64,000 nt of DNA. It comes from RHKX01 sp963743875 (GTDB taxonomy: Bacteria; Actinomycetota; Thermoleophilia; Solirubrobacterales; 70-9). The stretch spans positions 248,001-312,000 of the forward strand of contig CAVURM010000004.1 of the NCBI GenBank assembly GCA_963743875.1, written 5' to 3'. A model generated the notes under the pieces. That model did no database searches. It was given only the letters and a program-made list of their open reading frames with translations, and was not told where the DNA came from. Every line of letters starts with the position of its first letter. Within the stretch, counting starts at the first letter, position 1. This document shows, one piece after another, positions 51,942-60,995 of the stretch. The translations under genes and the position numbers were made by a program.

Positions 51942-51947
51942 ACGGCC
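51904..51947 (-). promoter_or_regulatory. Inverted repeats over the start of DUF559 copy 2
   Basis: GGCCGTATATGGCC (51904-51917) is a near-perfect 14-bp palindrome with a TATA core. GGCCGTAT (51904) and ATACGGCC (51940-51947) form a second, larger pair spanning the start codon. The other DUF559 gene also has a TATA-centred inverted repeat at the same place. Confidence 0.4.
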
Positions 51948-52051
51948 ACCCTCACAGCCAAACCCGCGCCCGTGGCGCGTGGAACGTGACTATTGGCGAG
52001 CGGAAGTGCGCCTAGATCCGCGCTGGCGCTCGGCAGCGCGAAACGTTTGCC

Positions 52052-52273
52052 CTAGTTGATGTCAGAACTGATCTCGGCGCTCTCGACCAGGAACGCCACG
52101 CGGACGTGGGCCCGGTACTCGTCGAGGTTCTCCCCGCGCAGGCCGGTGCTGACGATGTCGACTGCGCGGATGTTGCGGAGCTTCTTCTGGGCGCTCTTCA
52201 GGGCCTGGCGGGCGGCGTCGTCGGTCGAGACCTTGGAGCTCCCCACCAGTTCGATGATCTTGACTACTGCCAT
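52052..52273 (-). CDS. Dodecin-family flavin-binding protein
   Basis: 73 residues, matching dodecin in length and pattern (VVKIIELVGSSKVSTDDAAR, then LRNIRAVDIVSTGLRGENLD and YRAHVRVAFLVE). Dodecins form 12-mers that store or buffer flavins. The usual central tryptophan region is altered (RAVDIVST instead of a W-containing RWFEV), so ligand binding may differ. GGGAGAG precedes the ATG. It overlaps the upstream gene by 10 bp. Confidence 0.85.
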   Translation of the reverse strand: MAVVKIIELVGSSKVSTDDAARQALKSAQKKLRNIRAVDIVSTGLRGENLDEYRAHVRVAFLVESAEISSDIN

Positions 52274-52500
52274 GTATCTCTCCCGTCGGTGATGGGACCG
52301 AACGCCAGCTTCGAGCTGACTCCCTCGACCAGCGCGGCGCGTTGCCACGGATTGGCCGATCGGGTCGGCCGGGGGATGGGGGCCGTGTCTAAGAGGAACT
52401 GTTCGACGGCCGCGATCACCGCGGCCGCCTCACGCGGATCGGCCGCGGCCAGCATCTCGATCCGGGGGCGCTGGGGGCGCCGATTTCCGTTGCCTGACAC
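52264..52500 (-). CDS. Small hypothetical protein, translationally coupled to dodecin
   Basis: 78 residues starting GTG, 7 nt after a TAGGGT -10 (leaderless). Composition: basic N-terminus (NRRPQRPR), a helix (DPREAAAVIAAVEQFLLDTA) and NPWQRAALVEGVSSK. The W-x-R-A-A-L-x-E-G ending weakly recalls acyl-CoA carboxylase epsilon subunits, but there is no carboxylase gene beside it, so I leave it unassigned. Confidence 0.6.
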   Translation of the reverse strand: MSGNGNRRPQRPRIEMLAAADPREAAAVIAAVEQFLLDTAPIPRPTRSANPWQRAALVEGVSSKLAFGPITDGRDTWQ

Positions 52501-52507
52501 GGCCCGA

Positions 52508-52513
52508 ACCCTA
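52508..52513 (-). promoter_or_regulatory. -10 element TAGGGT for leaderless GTG start
   Basis: On the minus strand TAGGGT is followed by 7 nt and the GTG at 52500. Confidence 0.55.
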
Positions 52514-52543
52514 TCGATGCCGTCGAGGCGCGAACATCCCGGA

Positions 52544-53485
52544 ATGGTTCCCGTCCTCGACAGCGCAGCGATCCTCGCGGCGGTGGATGCCGCCGAAGCG
52601 GTCGCACGAACCCACGATGCCTTCCTCCGCCATGAAGCGGGCGAGTGGGAGATGCCGCCGAAGCTCTACGTCGACGCGCCACCGGCCGGCGACTTTCGGG
52701 TCATGCCGGCTCGCGGCGGGGGCCTTGCGATCGTCAAGTGGGTGACCTCGTTTCCGGGCAATCCCGAGCTCGGGCTGCCGGTGGTCGCGGGCGCGTTGCT
52801 CGTCTCCAGCGATACGACCGGGGAACTGCTCGCGATCCTCGACTGCGCCGCCGTCACATCGCTGCGTACGGGTGCGGCCGCAGCCGTCTCGGCACAGGTG
52901 CTCGCCCGCCGGGAAGCGCGGACCGTCGGCATCGTCGGCTGCGGCGTCAACGGGTCGTGGGCGGCTCGCTGCCTGGCAGCAGTCGGCTACGGCCCGGGGA
53001 TCTGCGCCGACCGCAACCCCGCCTCCGCCGAGGCTCTGGCCGCCGAGCTCGGCTGGGCAACGGGTTCGCCTGCCGAAGCCCTCGCCTGCGACGTTGCCGT
53101 GACTGTCACCCCCGGCGAAGCACCCGTCGTCGAGGCCGACCTGCTCCGTGCCGGGACCCATCTGGCGGTGCTCGGTGCCGACGGCCACGGCAAGGCCGAG
53201 GTCGAGCCGGCGGCCATCGACCGTTGCCGCCTGTTCTGCGATCAGTGGGAGCAGGCGTCGGCCGGCGGCGAGCTGGCCGGCCCGGTGGAGCGGGGGCAGG
53301 TCACCCGAGAGGAGGTGACCGACATCGGTGCCGTCCTCGCCGGGACCGCTTCTGGCCGCCGCGATGGCGACGAGGTCACCCTCTTCGACTCCACGGGCCT
53401 GGCGATCCAGGACCTCGGCATCGCCCTGGCGGCCGTCGCGGCCCTGGAGCGCGGGGAGATCGATCCGACTCGCGTCAACCTCTAG
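52544..53485 (+). CDS. Ornithine cyclodeaminase/mu-crystallin family protein
   Basis: 313 residues. Rossmann-type NAD(P) site is RTVGIVGCGVNGSWAARCLA (near 127-146). The N-terminal half has the family pattern LYVDAPPAGDFRVMPARGGG, LAIVKWVTSFPGNPELGLPV and SLRTGAAAAVSAQVL. Members deaminate ornithine to proline or reduce imino and keto acids; the substrate is not clear. I use ATG 52544 because family members begin close to that point (VLDSAAILAAVDAAEAV); ATG 52517 is an alternative. Confidence 0.82.
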   Translation: MVPVLDSAAILAAVDAAEAVARTHDAFLRHEAGEWEMPPKLYVDAPPAGDFRVMPARGGGLAIVKWVTSFPGNPELGLPVVAGALLVSSDTTGELLAILDCAAVTSLRTGAAAAVSAQVLARREARTVGIVGCGVNGSWAARCLAAVGYGPGICADRNPASAEALAAELGWATGSPAEALACDVAVTVTPGEAPVVEADLLRAGTHLAVLGADGHGKAEVEPAAIDRCRLFCDQWEQASAGGELAGPVERGQVTREEVTDIGAVLAGTASGRRDGDEVTLFDSTGLAIQDLGIALAAVAALERGEIDPTRVNL

Positions 53486-53488
53486 TCT
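53483..53488 (+). promoter_or_regulatory. -10 element TAGTCT overlapping a stop codon
   Basis: TAGTCT contains the stop codon of the preceding gene and lies 7 nt before the GTG at 53496. Confidence 0.5.
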
Positions 53489-53495
53489 CCTTCCG

Positions 53496-54182
53496 GTGGG
53501 GATTCGGACGCGAGCCAAGCAGGGACTTGCGCTCGGCGCTGTGGCACTCGCGATGGCGACGATGCCGTCGGCCGCGGACGCGGGGCCGAAGCCGACTCTG
53601 CTGATGTTCCACGCGGGAGGCTTCGCATTCGGGGATCCGAGTCTGCTCGACTACGCAGCGGAGATCGGGCGATCTCGGGGCTTTCGCACGGTCCAGGTCG
53701 ACTATCCGTTGGGCGATCCGGGTGGAGCGCTGGCCTTCGCGCGGGCGCTGGCGGAGGACGCGTCGAGGGGAAAGCGCCAGGCGTTCGCCTACGGGGAGTC
53801 GGCAGGCGGGTCGCTGGCTGCTCGGCTGGCTGAACTGGGAGCGGTCGACGCCGCCGTGGGGATCAGCCCGGTCGCGGATGTGGTCAGCTGGGCGGACGAG
53901 ACCGTGCCCGACCCGGAATGGCAGCGCGCCTTTCTCGGCTCCACCAGGGAGCAGCGACGGGTCTCGCCGGCGTTCTATCCGGTGGACGAGCCGCTTCTCG
54001 TCACCGTTGGCCGCGAGGAGGAGGGCGTGATCGCCGACGGAATCGAATCATGGGTTGCGACCGATCCCGGGGTCGAGCTGCGGCGGGTCGCCGGGAAACA
54101 CCTCGGCGACGGAGGGGACTACGGCCGGATCGTCAACCGGGCGCTCGGCTGGCTTGCCCGCACGGGTCAGCGGGGGCCCTGA
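53496..54182 (+). CDS. Secreted alpha/beta-hydrolase-fold esterase
   Basis: 228 residues with a signal peptide (QGLALGAVALAMATMPSAADA) and then an esterase-type fold: LLMFHAGGFAFGDPS (HGGG-like oxyanion site with Ala in the second position), the nucleophile in AYGESAGGSLAARL, and a late histidine in AGKHLGDGGDY. Similar to lipase/esterase families with BD-FAE-like folds. The GTG start is set by the leaderless -10. Confidence 0.75.
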   Translation: MGIRTRAKQGLALGAVALAMATMPSAADAGPKPTLLMFHAGGFAFGDPSLLDYAAEIGRSRGFRTVQVDYPLGDPGGALAFARALAEDASRGKRQAFAYGESAGGSLAARLAELGAVDAAVGISPVADVVSWADETVPDPEWQRAFLGSTREQRRVSPAFYPVDEPLLVTVGREEEGVIADGIESWVATDPGVELRRVAGKHLGDGGDYGRIVNRALGWLARTGQRGP

Positions 54183-54221
54183 GGAGGTTCGCCCGGCGCC
54201 GCTATCCGGGCGAGGGCACGG

Positions 54222-55997
54222 TCAATCCGCCGGTGGCGCCGCGCAGAAGGTCAGAGCGTCCGCGAACAGGAAGCCGGTACGCCACGGTCGTTCGTCAGGG
54301 TCGGGCTGAATCCGGATCAAGCCGCTGGGCCCCGCCGGAGTCAGTTCGACCCCGGGCGGCTCGACGAACCGTCCGACCTTCACCTCGACCGGAGCGGAGT
54401 CGCCGTAGTAGGTGAGCCCCGACGCCGGCACCTCGAAGGATGCGTGCACCTGGCCGGGTTGATCGGGGGAGACGCGTAGACAACCTCGCTTCTCCACGAC
54501 CTTCCCGTTGAGGATCACGGGCGGAGCGGGGAGCACGCTCCCGACCTCCTTTCGCACGGGTGCCGGGCCGACCGTCACGCCCAGGGCCGAGACGAGAACT
54601 TCGTCGGCCGCCTGCCGCGCGGGCTCCGAGGCGGTCGTTATCTCCTCCGGTGTGTAGGCGGGTGAGCCGAAGCGGTCGACGGCTGCGAAGTACTCGGAGG
54701 CGGTGAACGTCAGGTCCCGGTATGGGAGTACCGCGAAGCCGGGACCCGACTCGGTGACGAAGCCAGGGCTGACCGTCGGGCGCGCGAGCTCGAGCGCTCC
54801 GAGCTCGGCCCGGTTGTACTCGGACTCCTGCTGGAAGAACGTGCCGGCCGTACGGATCGCGGCCACATTGGCGACGAGCGAGACCATGAGCCCGGCCGCG
54901 GCTGCGTAGGCCCATACCCGCGTGATCCGGAGACCCGCGAGCAGGTCCGCACCGACCAGCATCAGGAGGACCGTGAGCATGTACACGTAGCGGCTCGCAT
55001 CCGGTCGGCGACCGTCGCTGAGCCCCAGCCCGACCAGCAGGAGGTAGACCCCCACCAGGCCGAGCGTCGCCCAGGCCTCCGGGCGGAGTCGCGGGCCCCG
55101 CAGGATCCGCCAGCCGACGGCCGCGGCGAGCACGAAGACCAGGCCTGTGGTGCGTGTGGTGTCGAGCACGACGGCATCCCCCACCGACGGCCGCCCGACG
55201 ACCCGGAAGAGACCAGTGATGCCGGCCAGAGCGGCGTTGACCTGGTCGAAGGCGGCGGAGGGCATCGAACCGATGCTGTAGGTGGAGAAGTCGCTCTGGC
55301 CGTACTTGCGGGCCCACGCGAACCAGATCACGTAGAGGGCGACTGGGCCCGCGACGACCCCGAGCCGTCGGAGGCCGCCACCGCCCTCACGCTCGAGCAG
55401 TATCCGAACGCCCGCCGCCACGGCGAACGCGAGCCCGATCGTGAACGACGCGAGCGAGACAAGGAGCATGAGACAGGCGGCCACGTCGCCGGACCGGTCG
55501 CGGCGATCGAGGGCGAGCAGCATTCCGATCCCGCTCGCCATCGCGACCTGATTCGGAAGCGTTGCGGAGCTGATCAGGATCTCCCAGCCCGCTCCGTAGA
55601 AGAGCACGAGGATGGCCGGGAGCAGCGCCACCCACGCGCCGAGCCTGCGGGCGGCATACGCGTAGACGAGGCCCGCGACCAGACATTGCAGGGCGATCGC
55701 GATCAGGGTCAGCGGGAGGTGGGAATCGGCGCCGAAGGCCGAGAAGGCGGCGTTGTAGAGGACCAGCCCCAGGGCGATCAGGTGGCCGATGGTCGGCCGG
55801 AGCAGGTTCTCGGCGCCCCAGTGGCTCCGATCGAGGAGATAGCCCCACTCGTCGAGCACGAACGTCCGCTCACCCGACCACGCGAGGACGAGCGCAACCG
55901 CGACGATCATCGCTCCGGCGAGCACGAGCCAGGCAACGCGTGGATGGCGCTTCGCCGTCAGGAGGAGTGCCCCCAGACGCTCGACTCGCTCCCGCAT
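54222..55997 (-). CDS. Polytopic membrane protein, GT-C-like, paralog of the one at 63222
   Basis: 591 residues with about 10-11 membrane helices in the first 400, then a soluble C-terminal domain. An acidic periplasmic loop after helix 1 (TFVLDEWGYLLDRSHWGAEN) is typical of GT-C sugar transferases. The stretch YFAAVDRFGSPAYTPEEITT matches YLAAVARYGSPAFDLDEVRA in the partial gene at 63222-64000, so the two are paralogs. It sits next to glycosyltransferase and methyltransferase genes, suggesting a cell-surface glycan function. Confidence 0.7.
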   Translation of the reverse strand: MRERVERLGALLLTAKRHPRVAWLVLAGAMIVAVALVLAWSGERTFVLDEWGYLLDRSHWGAENLLRPTIGHLIALGLVLYNAAFSAFGADSHLPLTLIAIALQCLVAGLVYAYAARRLGAWVALLPAILVLFYGAGWEILISSATLPNQVAMASGIGMLLALDRRDRSGDVAACLMLLVSLASFTIGLAFAVAAGVRILLEREGGGGLRRLGVVAGPVALYVIWFAWARKYGQSDFSTYSIGSMPSAAFDQVNAALAGITGLFRVVGRPSVGDAVVLDTTRTTGLVFVLAAAVGWRILRGPRLRPEAWATLGLVGVYLLLVGLGLSDGRRPDASRYVYMLTVLLMLVGADLLAGLRITRVWAYAAAAGLMVSLVANVAAIRTAGTFFQQESEYNRAELGALELARPTVSPGFVTESGPGFAVLPYRDLTFTASEYFAAVDRFGSPAYTPEEITTASEPARQAADEVLVSALGVTVGPAPVRKEVGSVLPAPPVILNGKVVEKRGCLRVSPDQPGQVHASFEVPASGLTYYGDSAPVEVKVGRFVEPPGVELTPAGPSGLIRIQPDPDERPWRTGFLFADALTFCAAPPAD

Positions 55998-56025
55998 GAT
56001 GCCCGGGAGTCTAGGTGCGGCGCCC

Positions 56026-56214
56026 TCTACAGCGGGATGTTGCCGTGCTTGCGTTGAGGCTGTGCGACGCGCTTGGTCTGCAGGATGTGGAGGGCGCGGA
56101 TCAGCTTCGGGCGGGTCTGCTGCGGCTCGATCACGTCGTCGATGTAGCCGCGTTCAGCCGACGAGTACGGGTTGGCGAAGCGGGCCTTGTAGTCGTCCAT
56201 GAGCTTCTGTCGCC
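56026..56214 (-). pseudogene. Orphan 3' fragment of the carboxylase beta gene (left repeat)
   Basis: Codes for the last 62 or so residues of the protein at 60997-62565 (DDYKARFANPYSSAERGYID onward to GNIPL, with its stop at 56027). It matches 60996-61184 with about four differences in 189 bp, in the same orientation, and is followed by unrelated sequence. No start codon or promoter belongs to it. The intact gene is 4,970 bp away. Confidence 0.9.
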
Positions 56215-56229
56215 CCCTAGCCACTGGCC

Positions 56230-57051
56230 TCATAGCCCAGCGACCCGGTCGGCTTCCTTCGCTCGGTTGGCATTGGTCTCCGCGTCGCGATCCAGCGCCC
56301 GCGGGAGATAGATACGCCTCCACATGACGACGACCGTCCGAAGCGTCCTGCCGATATCGCTTGCGCGCACCGTGGTCTCGCCGGCAACTCTCGGGTAGTG
56401 GCGAACACCCTTCTGAGCAATGCGGAAGTTCCACCTGCGCGCCGAGGCGATGATCTCAGTGTCGATGAAGAAGTCGTCGGATTGAAGACGGATCTTCTCG
56501 AGGACTTCCCGCCGCATCAGCTTGAAGGCGCAGTCGACGTCCCGGACGCGGACACGGAACATCAGCCCGACCAGCCGGTTGTATCCCCAGGAGAGCATGG
56601 AGCGAAGGACCGAGTCGTAGCGGTACACCCGAAATCCGACCACCAGATCATGGTCCTCAATCATGGGCAGGAAATATTCGAGTTCAGCCACGTCGAATTG
56701 CTGATCGGCGTCCGTGTAGAACAGCAGGCTCTTCGACGCCGCTTGGAAACCGCTACGGATTGCGGCACCGTAACCCCGATTCACGTCATGGCTCAACACG
56801 ACGACTCCACGATGTGAGGTGGCGAACTCCTGCCCGACGGCGAGCGTCGAATCCGAACTGCCGTCGTCAACAACGATGACCTCGTAATCGCAGCCCAGCG
56901 CGGTCAGGGCGGCAACCGTCGACTCGATCATTGGCCCGATGTTCGCCTCTTCGTTGAACGCCGGCAGAACAACGCTCACTTCGGGGACGACGCCAGACCC
57001 TCCACCGGTGCCTCCGTCTCCTCTGCTCTTGGTGGGGCTGTTTGGGGCCAA
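56230..57051 (-). CDS. GT2 glycosyltransferase, polyprenyl-phosphate (DPM1-like) type
   Basis: 273 residues. GT-A fold with VSVVLPAFNEEANIGPMIES, VIVVDDGSSDST, the DxD-like metal site YTDADQQFDV, and RVRDVDCAFKLMRREVL (acceptor region). No membrane helices follow, so it is the single-domain form that adds a sugar to polyprenyl phosphate. The start appears to be TTG (57051), with TAGACT 9 nt upstream. A fossil of a similar gene lies at 58411-58574. Confidence 0.88.
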   Translation of the reverse strand: MAPNSPTKSRGDGGTGGGSGVVPEVSVVLPAFNEEANIGPMIESTVAALTALGCDYEVIVVDDGSSDSTLAVGQEFATSHRGVVVLSHDVNRGYGAAIRSGFQAASKSLLFYTDADQQFDVAELEYFLPMIEDHDLVVGFRVYRYDSVLRSMLSWGYNRLVGLMFRVRVRDVDCAFKLMRREVLEKIRLQSDDFFIDTEIIASARRWNFRIAQKGVRHYPRVAGETTVRASDIGRTLRTVVVMWRRIYLPRALDRDAETNANRAKEADRVAGL

Positions 57052-57083
57052 GGGCGGGTAAGTCTAGTTCGCGGTGACGGAGG

Positions 57084-57858
57084 GTGCGACGGCGAACGGA
57101 TTACGATGCGCCCACTTTGGAGAGCGAATTCTACGAGGAGTATGCGCGTATTCAGGATGTCCACTGGTGGTTTGCGGGGCGGCGGCGGATACTGGATGCT
57201 CTCCTTAGCCAGCATCTCGGGAGCTCGATCCCGCCGGCGACAGGAAAATTCTGGACGTCGGTTGCGGGACGGGTACGAACCTTCCCGTGCTGGGTAAGTT
57301 CGGTCGGGTGATCGGGGTGGACACCGAGGCGGCGGCGGTGGCTGTCTGCCAGGACCGCGGATGGAACGTTCAATGCGTCGAGGGAACGTCGCTCCCGTTC
57401 GGTAACGGGGAGTTCGACCTGATCACCATGTTGGATGTGATCGAACATGTGCCTGACGACCTGGACGTGCTCGGCGAGGCGAAACGGGTGCTCTCGGAGG
57501 ATGGAATCATCCTCGTCATGGTGCCCGCCTATCAATGGATGTGGGGACCTCAGGACGAGATCGCCCACCATTACCGGCGCTACACCCGGGGGTCGCTCCT
57601 GAACTCGCTGACGCGGGCGGGCTTTAAGCCTGGGCACTCGACCTATTTCAACACTCTGCTTTTCCCCCGATCGCGATCACTCGCCTGCTTCGACGCCTGA
57701 GCAAGCCGCCCGCCGAGAGCCGATCCGATTTCGAAATGACGAAGCCGGGGGCGGTAAACGAGCTGCTGGCATCGATCTTCGGATCCGAGTCGAGGGTACT
57801 TCAGCGCCTGAGCCTCCCGTTCGGTGTATCTGTGCTGGCGTTCGCCCGAAAACGGTGA
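57084..57858 (+). pseudogene. Class I SAM methyltransferase, broken by two single-base indels
   Basis: Reading in three frames gives one methyltransferase: SEFYEEYARIQDVHWWFAGR at the start, then ILDVGCGTGTNLPVLGKFGR, VEGTSLPFGNGEFDLITMLD, HHYRRYTRGSLLNSL, and LQRLSLPFGVSVLAFARKR at the end. One A is missing in the A-run near 57244 and one C in the C-run near 57665. Both breaks are in homopolymers, so sequencing error is as likely as decay. The protein would modify a surface-glycan or lipid precursor, given the GT2 gene next to it. Confidence 0.8.
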
Positions 57859-57879
57859 TCGGCATGCCTTGACGCCCCG

Positions 57880-58410
57880 GCCATTGAACGCCACTCACGC
57901 CGAGAGCGACCTCGCCCCGCGCCGGTGGCTACTGGCCCTCGGGGCGATCGTTGTCTCGGGGCGAGCCTGCGAATACGAGCGCGACCCGACCAAAACCTCG
58001 GATCAATGCTCGATTTCGTCCGTAGCGACGAAGAGATCACTCCTCCACTCTTCACGATCCTCACGTGGCTATCGGCCAGGATCGGTAACTCCGCATCCGT
58101 CTTGAGGATCCCGTCCGTGTGCCGGGAATCCTCATCGTCCCGCTCGTCTATGCGATCGGACGAGCGGCGCTCGGTCACCGCGTTGCGCTGACGGCAGCTG
58201 CCCTCGTGGCGTTCAGTCCATTTCTGATTTGGCAGTCAAAATCGAACTCGGGGCCTATTCGCTGGCAATGATGTTCGTGGCGGCTTCGACTCTCTGTCTG
58301 CTCGCCGCAGCCGAGCGGAGCCGCTGGCCGTGGTGGGCCGGGTATGCCGTCATGACCTCCGCTGCGATGCATTCACATTACACCGCGATTTACCGCTCGG
58401 ACGGGTGTCC
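57880..58410 (+). pseudogene. Decayed GT-C (ArnT/PMT-like) glycosyltransferase
   Basis: Fragments in several frames still align: LDFVRSDEEITPPLFTILTW, then ARIGNSASVLRIPSV; ILIVPLVYAIGRAALGHRVA then ALVAFSPFLIWQSKS; and GAYSLAMMFVAASTLCLLAA. These are the first periplasmic loop and following helices of PMT-type glycosyltransferases. At least three frameshifts separate them and no single open frame exists. The C-terminal half is missing. Confidence 0.7.
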
Positions 58411-58574
58411 TGCTCTTCCAGACCGGGCTGCGTGACGTCGACTGCGCGTTCAAGCTGATGCACCGTGATTTGCTGGACCGCCTGCAGTTGACCGGCCGCG
58501 AGTTCTTCATCGACACGGAGATGATCGAAGGTGCGGCGGCTCGAATGGGGATCGCGATGTTGGGTCGGCTCTGA
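58411..58574 (+). pseudogene. GT2 glycosyltransferase remnant
   Basis: About 45 codons (LRDVDCAFKLMHRDLLDRLQ, then FFIDTEMIEGAAARMGIAML) are colinear with the middle of the intact GT2 protein at 56230-57051 (VRDVDCAFKLMRREVLEKIR). It has no start or glycine-rich N-terminal part and runs directly out of the decayed GT-C gene, so an old recombination joined them. 58575-58644 holds nothing recognisable. Confidence 0.75.
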
Positions 58575-58644
58575 GGACACAGCGGACGGGGCGGAAGTCG
58601 GCCGGCCGGGTGCTGTAAAGCCTCGTCCAATACCTTGATGCCGG

Positions 58645-60984
58645 ATGGTCCGATCACTGCGGAGGGGGGACGGCTCGGAGGACGGCACGAGGGAGAGCCT
58701 CATCCGGGTCGCCGCTCCGGCATCCGCGGTGATTGTCTGTGCCCTCATCTTCGAGGTCGCCTATGGGGTCTCGGTCGGTGACGCCCTCCTCTACGCGGCT
58801 TACGAAATGTGTTTCGTGGTCATCCCGGGATGGGCGGCATACCGCGCTCTCAGTCGGCGGGCAGGGGGGGCTCTGCGACAGTTGGCGCTCGGCTGGGCGC
58901 TCGGTTACACACTCGAGGTCTTCGCGTTCATGGCGACCGCCGCCATCGGTGCCAGGCCTCTCTTCTACGCCTACCCGGCGATCGTCCTGGTCGTTGCCGC
59001 CCTCGTAATCAGGACGAGGAGCGGACATCACGATGCTGAGGATCGCGAAGAGAGCAATGAAGGCGAGGACTATCCCCTTCCACGCTACTTCGGTTGGGCC
59101 CTCGCCGGGGCGTGCATCGTCGCCATCGTCTACGTCGGCCTCTCATTTTTCCCGACGACCCCGCTCCCCGGCACCAGGAGTATCGCCTACTTCATCGACT
59201 ACCCCAGGTGGATAAGCCTCGCCGCCGACGCCCTTCACCACTGGCCGATCACCGATCCGAGTGTGGCGGGCGAGCCCCTTCCGTACCACTATTTCGTGAA
59301 CATTCACTTCGCGGCGGCCGCTCAGGTGACGGGGATCGATCTCGCGGTCATCTACTTCAGGCTCTTCATCCTTCCGATGGTCGGGCTGCTCGTGCTCCTG
59401 ATCGCGCTCGCCGGCCGAGTTTTCTCGGGATCCCATGTCGTCGGTCTCATCGCCGTCGGTCTCGCCCTTCTCATCGGCGATCTGCGGCTCGACCCCCAGA
59501 ACACCTTCCTCGCTCACACTCCGTTCTCGGGTCTCTTCTTCACACTTCTGTTCCGCAGTCCAAGCTTCCTCTTCGGCCTCATCCTCTTCGTGCCGCTGGT
59601 GATCCTGATCGGCGACCTCATCCGTGAGCGGCGCGAGTCGGCCAATCTCGGTACGTGGCTGCTGGTCCTGCTGTTCATGGCGGGGGCCTCCGACGCCAAG
59701 GTGATCATCTTGCCTCTCGTCGTTGCGGCTCTCGTGGTCTACGGCGGATGGCGCTGGATCATCGTTAGGAAGGTCGACCGGGCGGTTTGGTCCGCGGCAC
59801 TGCTCGCGGCGAGCGTTGCAGGCTTCGTGTGGTTCGTTCAATACCGGGGCCATGCCGGCGGACTGCCGCTGCAGCCGTTCCATGCCATCGATTCCATGCC
59901 CGCCATTCAGCTGATCAAGGGCGACCTGCTCGCGCATGTGAGCGATTTCCCCGGACGCGATGCGGCGCTCGATGTCGGCGCGGTCGTGCTCGGCATTCTC
60001 GGGCTTCTTATCGCGCCCCTCATCGGCATCGGATGGTTGGTTCGCGAATGGGGTTGGAGAATTCCACACCCACAGGCCTGGCTTTTCTCGGTGTTGCTGA
60101 GCGGTGTCGTTCTTGGCCTCGTGGTAGTCGAGCCCGGAACCGTGAACGGGCTCTACTTCCTCTTCTACGGTCTGGTGGCCGGATACCTGCTCTCCGCGCA
60201 CGGGCTGGTGCTCGCATGGAACCGCCGTCCGCAGATCAGCGGACCATGGACGACGTTCGCGGTCCTCGGTGCCTGCTTCGCGCTTTTCGTCGTCCTGCTC
60301 ATGGCGATTCCGGTGTCGCTCGATCCGTTCGAGGGAGCGCGTGACGACGCTCTGTCCTACATGTTCAGGTACGTCATGCTGGCGGTCGCGGTCGTGATGC
60401 TGTATCTGGCGGGAAGGCGGTGGCTCACGCCGACGCGATGGTCAGCGGCGTTCCTCTGTTCGCTGGCCGTGGTGGCAGTGGGCGCATTGGCGACTCCATT
60501 CGACAATCTTCGTCCCGCGATTGCCGATCTCAATGGCGATTCGGGATCACTTGGCAAGCAGATGTCGCCGGAGCTCTTTCGAGGTCTCACGTGGGTTCGC
60601 GAGAACACGCCGACCGACGCGGTGGTGGCGGTCAACAACCAGTGGACCGATGAGGCCAACGCCGTGCCGTTGCAGTTCATCTACTCGGCGTTCACTGAGC
60701 GAAGGGTGTTCCTCGAGGGGTGGGGGTATTCGCAGCGAACGCGCGCGCTCGGCCTGGACACGGTCGAGAATCCGTTCGCGGAACGGCTCGAGCTCAACCT
60801 GTCGGCATTTGCAACGGCCGATCGTCCAGCCCTCGAGGCGCTCGCCACGACGTATGGAGTGCGATATCTAGTCGTCGACACCGCCAACGGAACCCCCGCC
60901 GACCTGGAGGGCTTGAACCGATTCGGGCGGACTGTTTACGCGGACCCCGGCGTCGTCGTCATCGAGTTGACCGAATTCGACTGA
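58645..60984 (+). CDS. Large polytopic membrane protein, GT-C-like
   Basis: 779 residues, about 14 helices, then a soluble end. The loop before helix 6 (YFIDYPRWISLAADALHHWP, then YHYFVNIHFAAAAQ) carries the acidic and aromatic residues of GT-C-type sugar transferases, and the C-terminal part (WVRENTPTDAVVAVNNQW, RVFLEGWGYSQRTRALGL) resembles the periplasmic domain of DUF2298-like proteins. Likely moves or transfers a lipid-linked sugar. It lies inside the repeat-flanked segment. Confidence 0.65.
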   Translation: MVRSLRRGDGSEDGTRESLIRVAAPASAVIVCALIFEVAYGVSVGDALLYAAYEMCFVVIPGWAAYRALSRRAGGALRQLALGWALGYTLEVFAFMATAAIGARPLFYAYPAIVLVVAALVIRTRSGHHDAEDREESNEGEDYPLPRYFGWALAGACIVAIVYVGLSFFPTTPLPGTRSIAYFIDYPRWISLAADALHHWPITDPSVAGEPLPYHYFVNIHFAAAAQVTGIDLAVIYFRLFILPMVGLLVLLIALAGRVFSGSHVVGLIAVGLALLIGDLRLDPQNTFLAHTPFSGLFFTLLFRSPSFLFGLILFVPLVILIGDLIRERRESANLGTWLLVLLFMAGASDAKVIILPLVVAALVVYGGWRWIIVRKVDRAVWSAALLAASVAGFVWFVQYRGHAGGLPLQPFHAIDSMPAIQLIKGDLLAHVSDFPGRDAALDVGAVVLGILGLLIAPLIGIGWLVREWGWRIPHPQAWLFSVLLSGVVLGLVVVEPGTVNGLYFLFYGLVAGYLLSAHGLVLAWNRRPQISGPWTTFAVLGACFALFVVLLMAIPVSLDPFEGARDDALSYMFRYVMLAVAVVMLYLAGRRWLTPTRWSAAFLCSLAVVAVGALATPFDNLRPAIADLNGDSGSLGKQMSPELFRGLTWVRENTPTDAVVAVNNQWTDEANAVPLQFIYSAFTERRVFLEGWGYSQRTRALGLDTVENPFAERLELNLSAFATADRPALEALATTYGVRYLVVDTANGTPADLEGLNRFGRTVYADPGVVVIELTEFD

Positions 60985-60995
60985 CCTTCCGGGGG

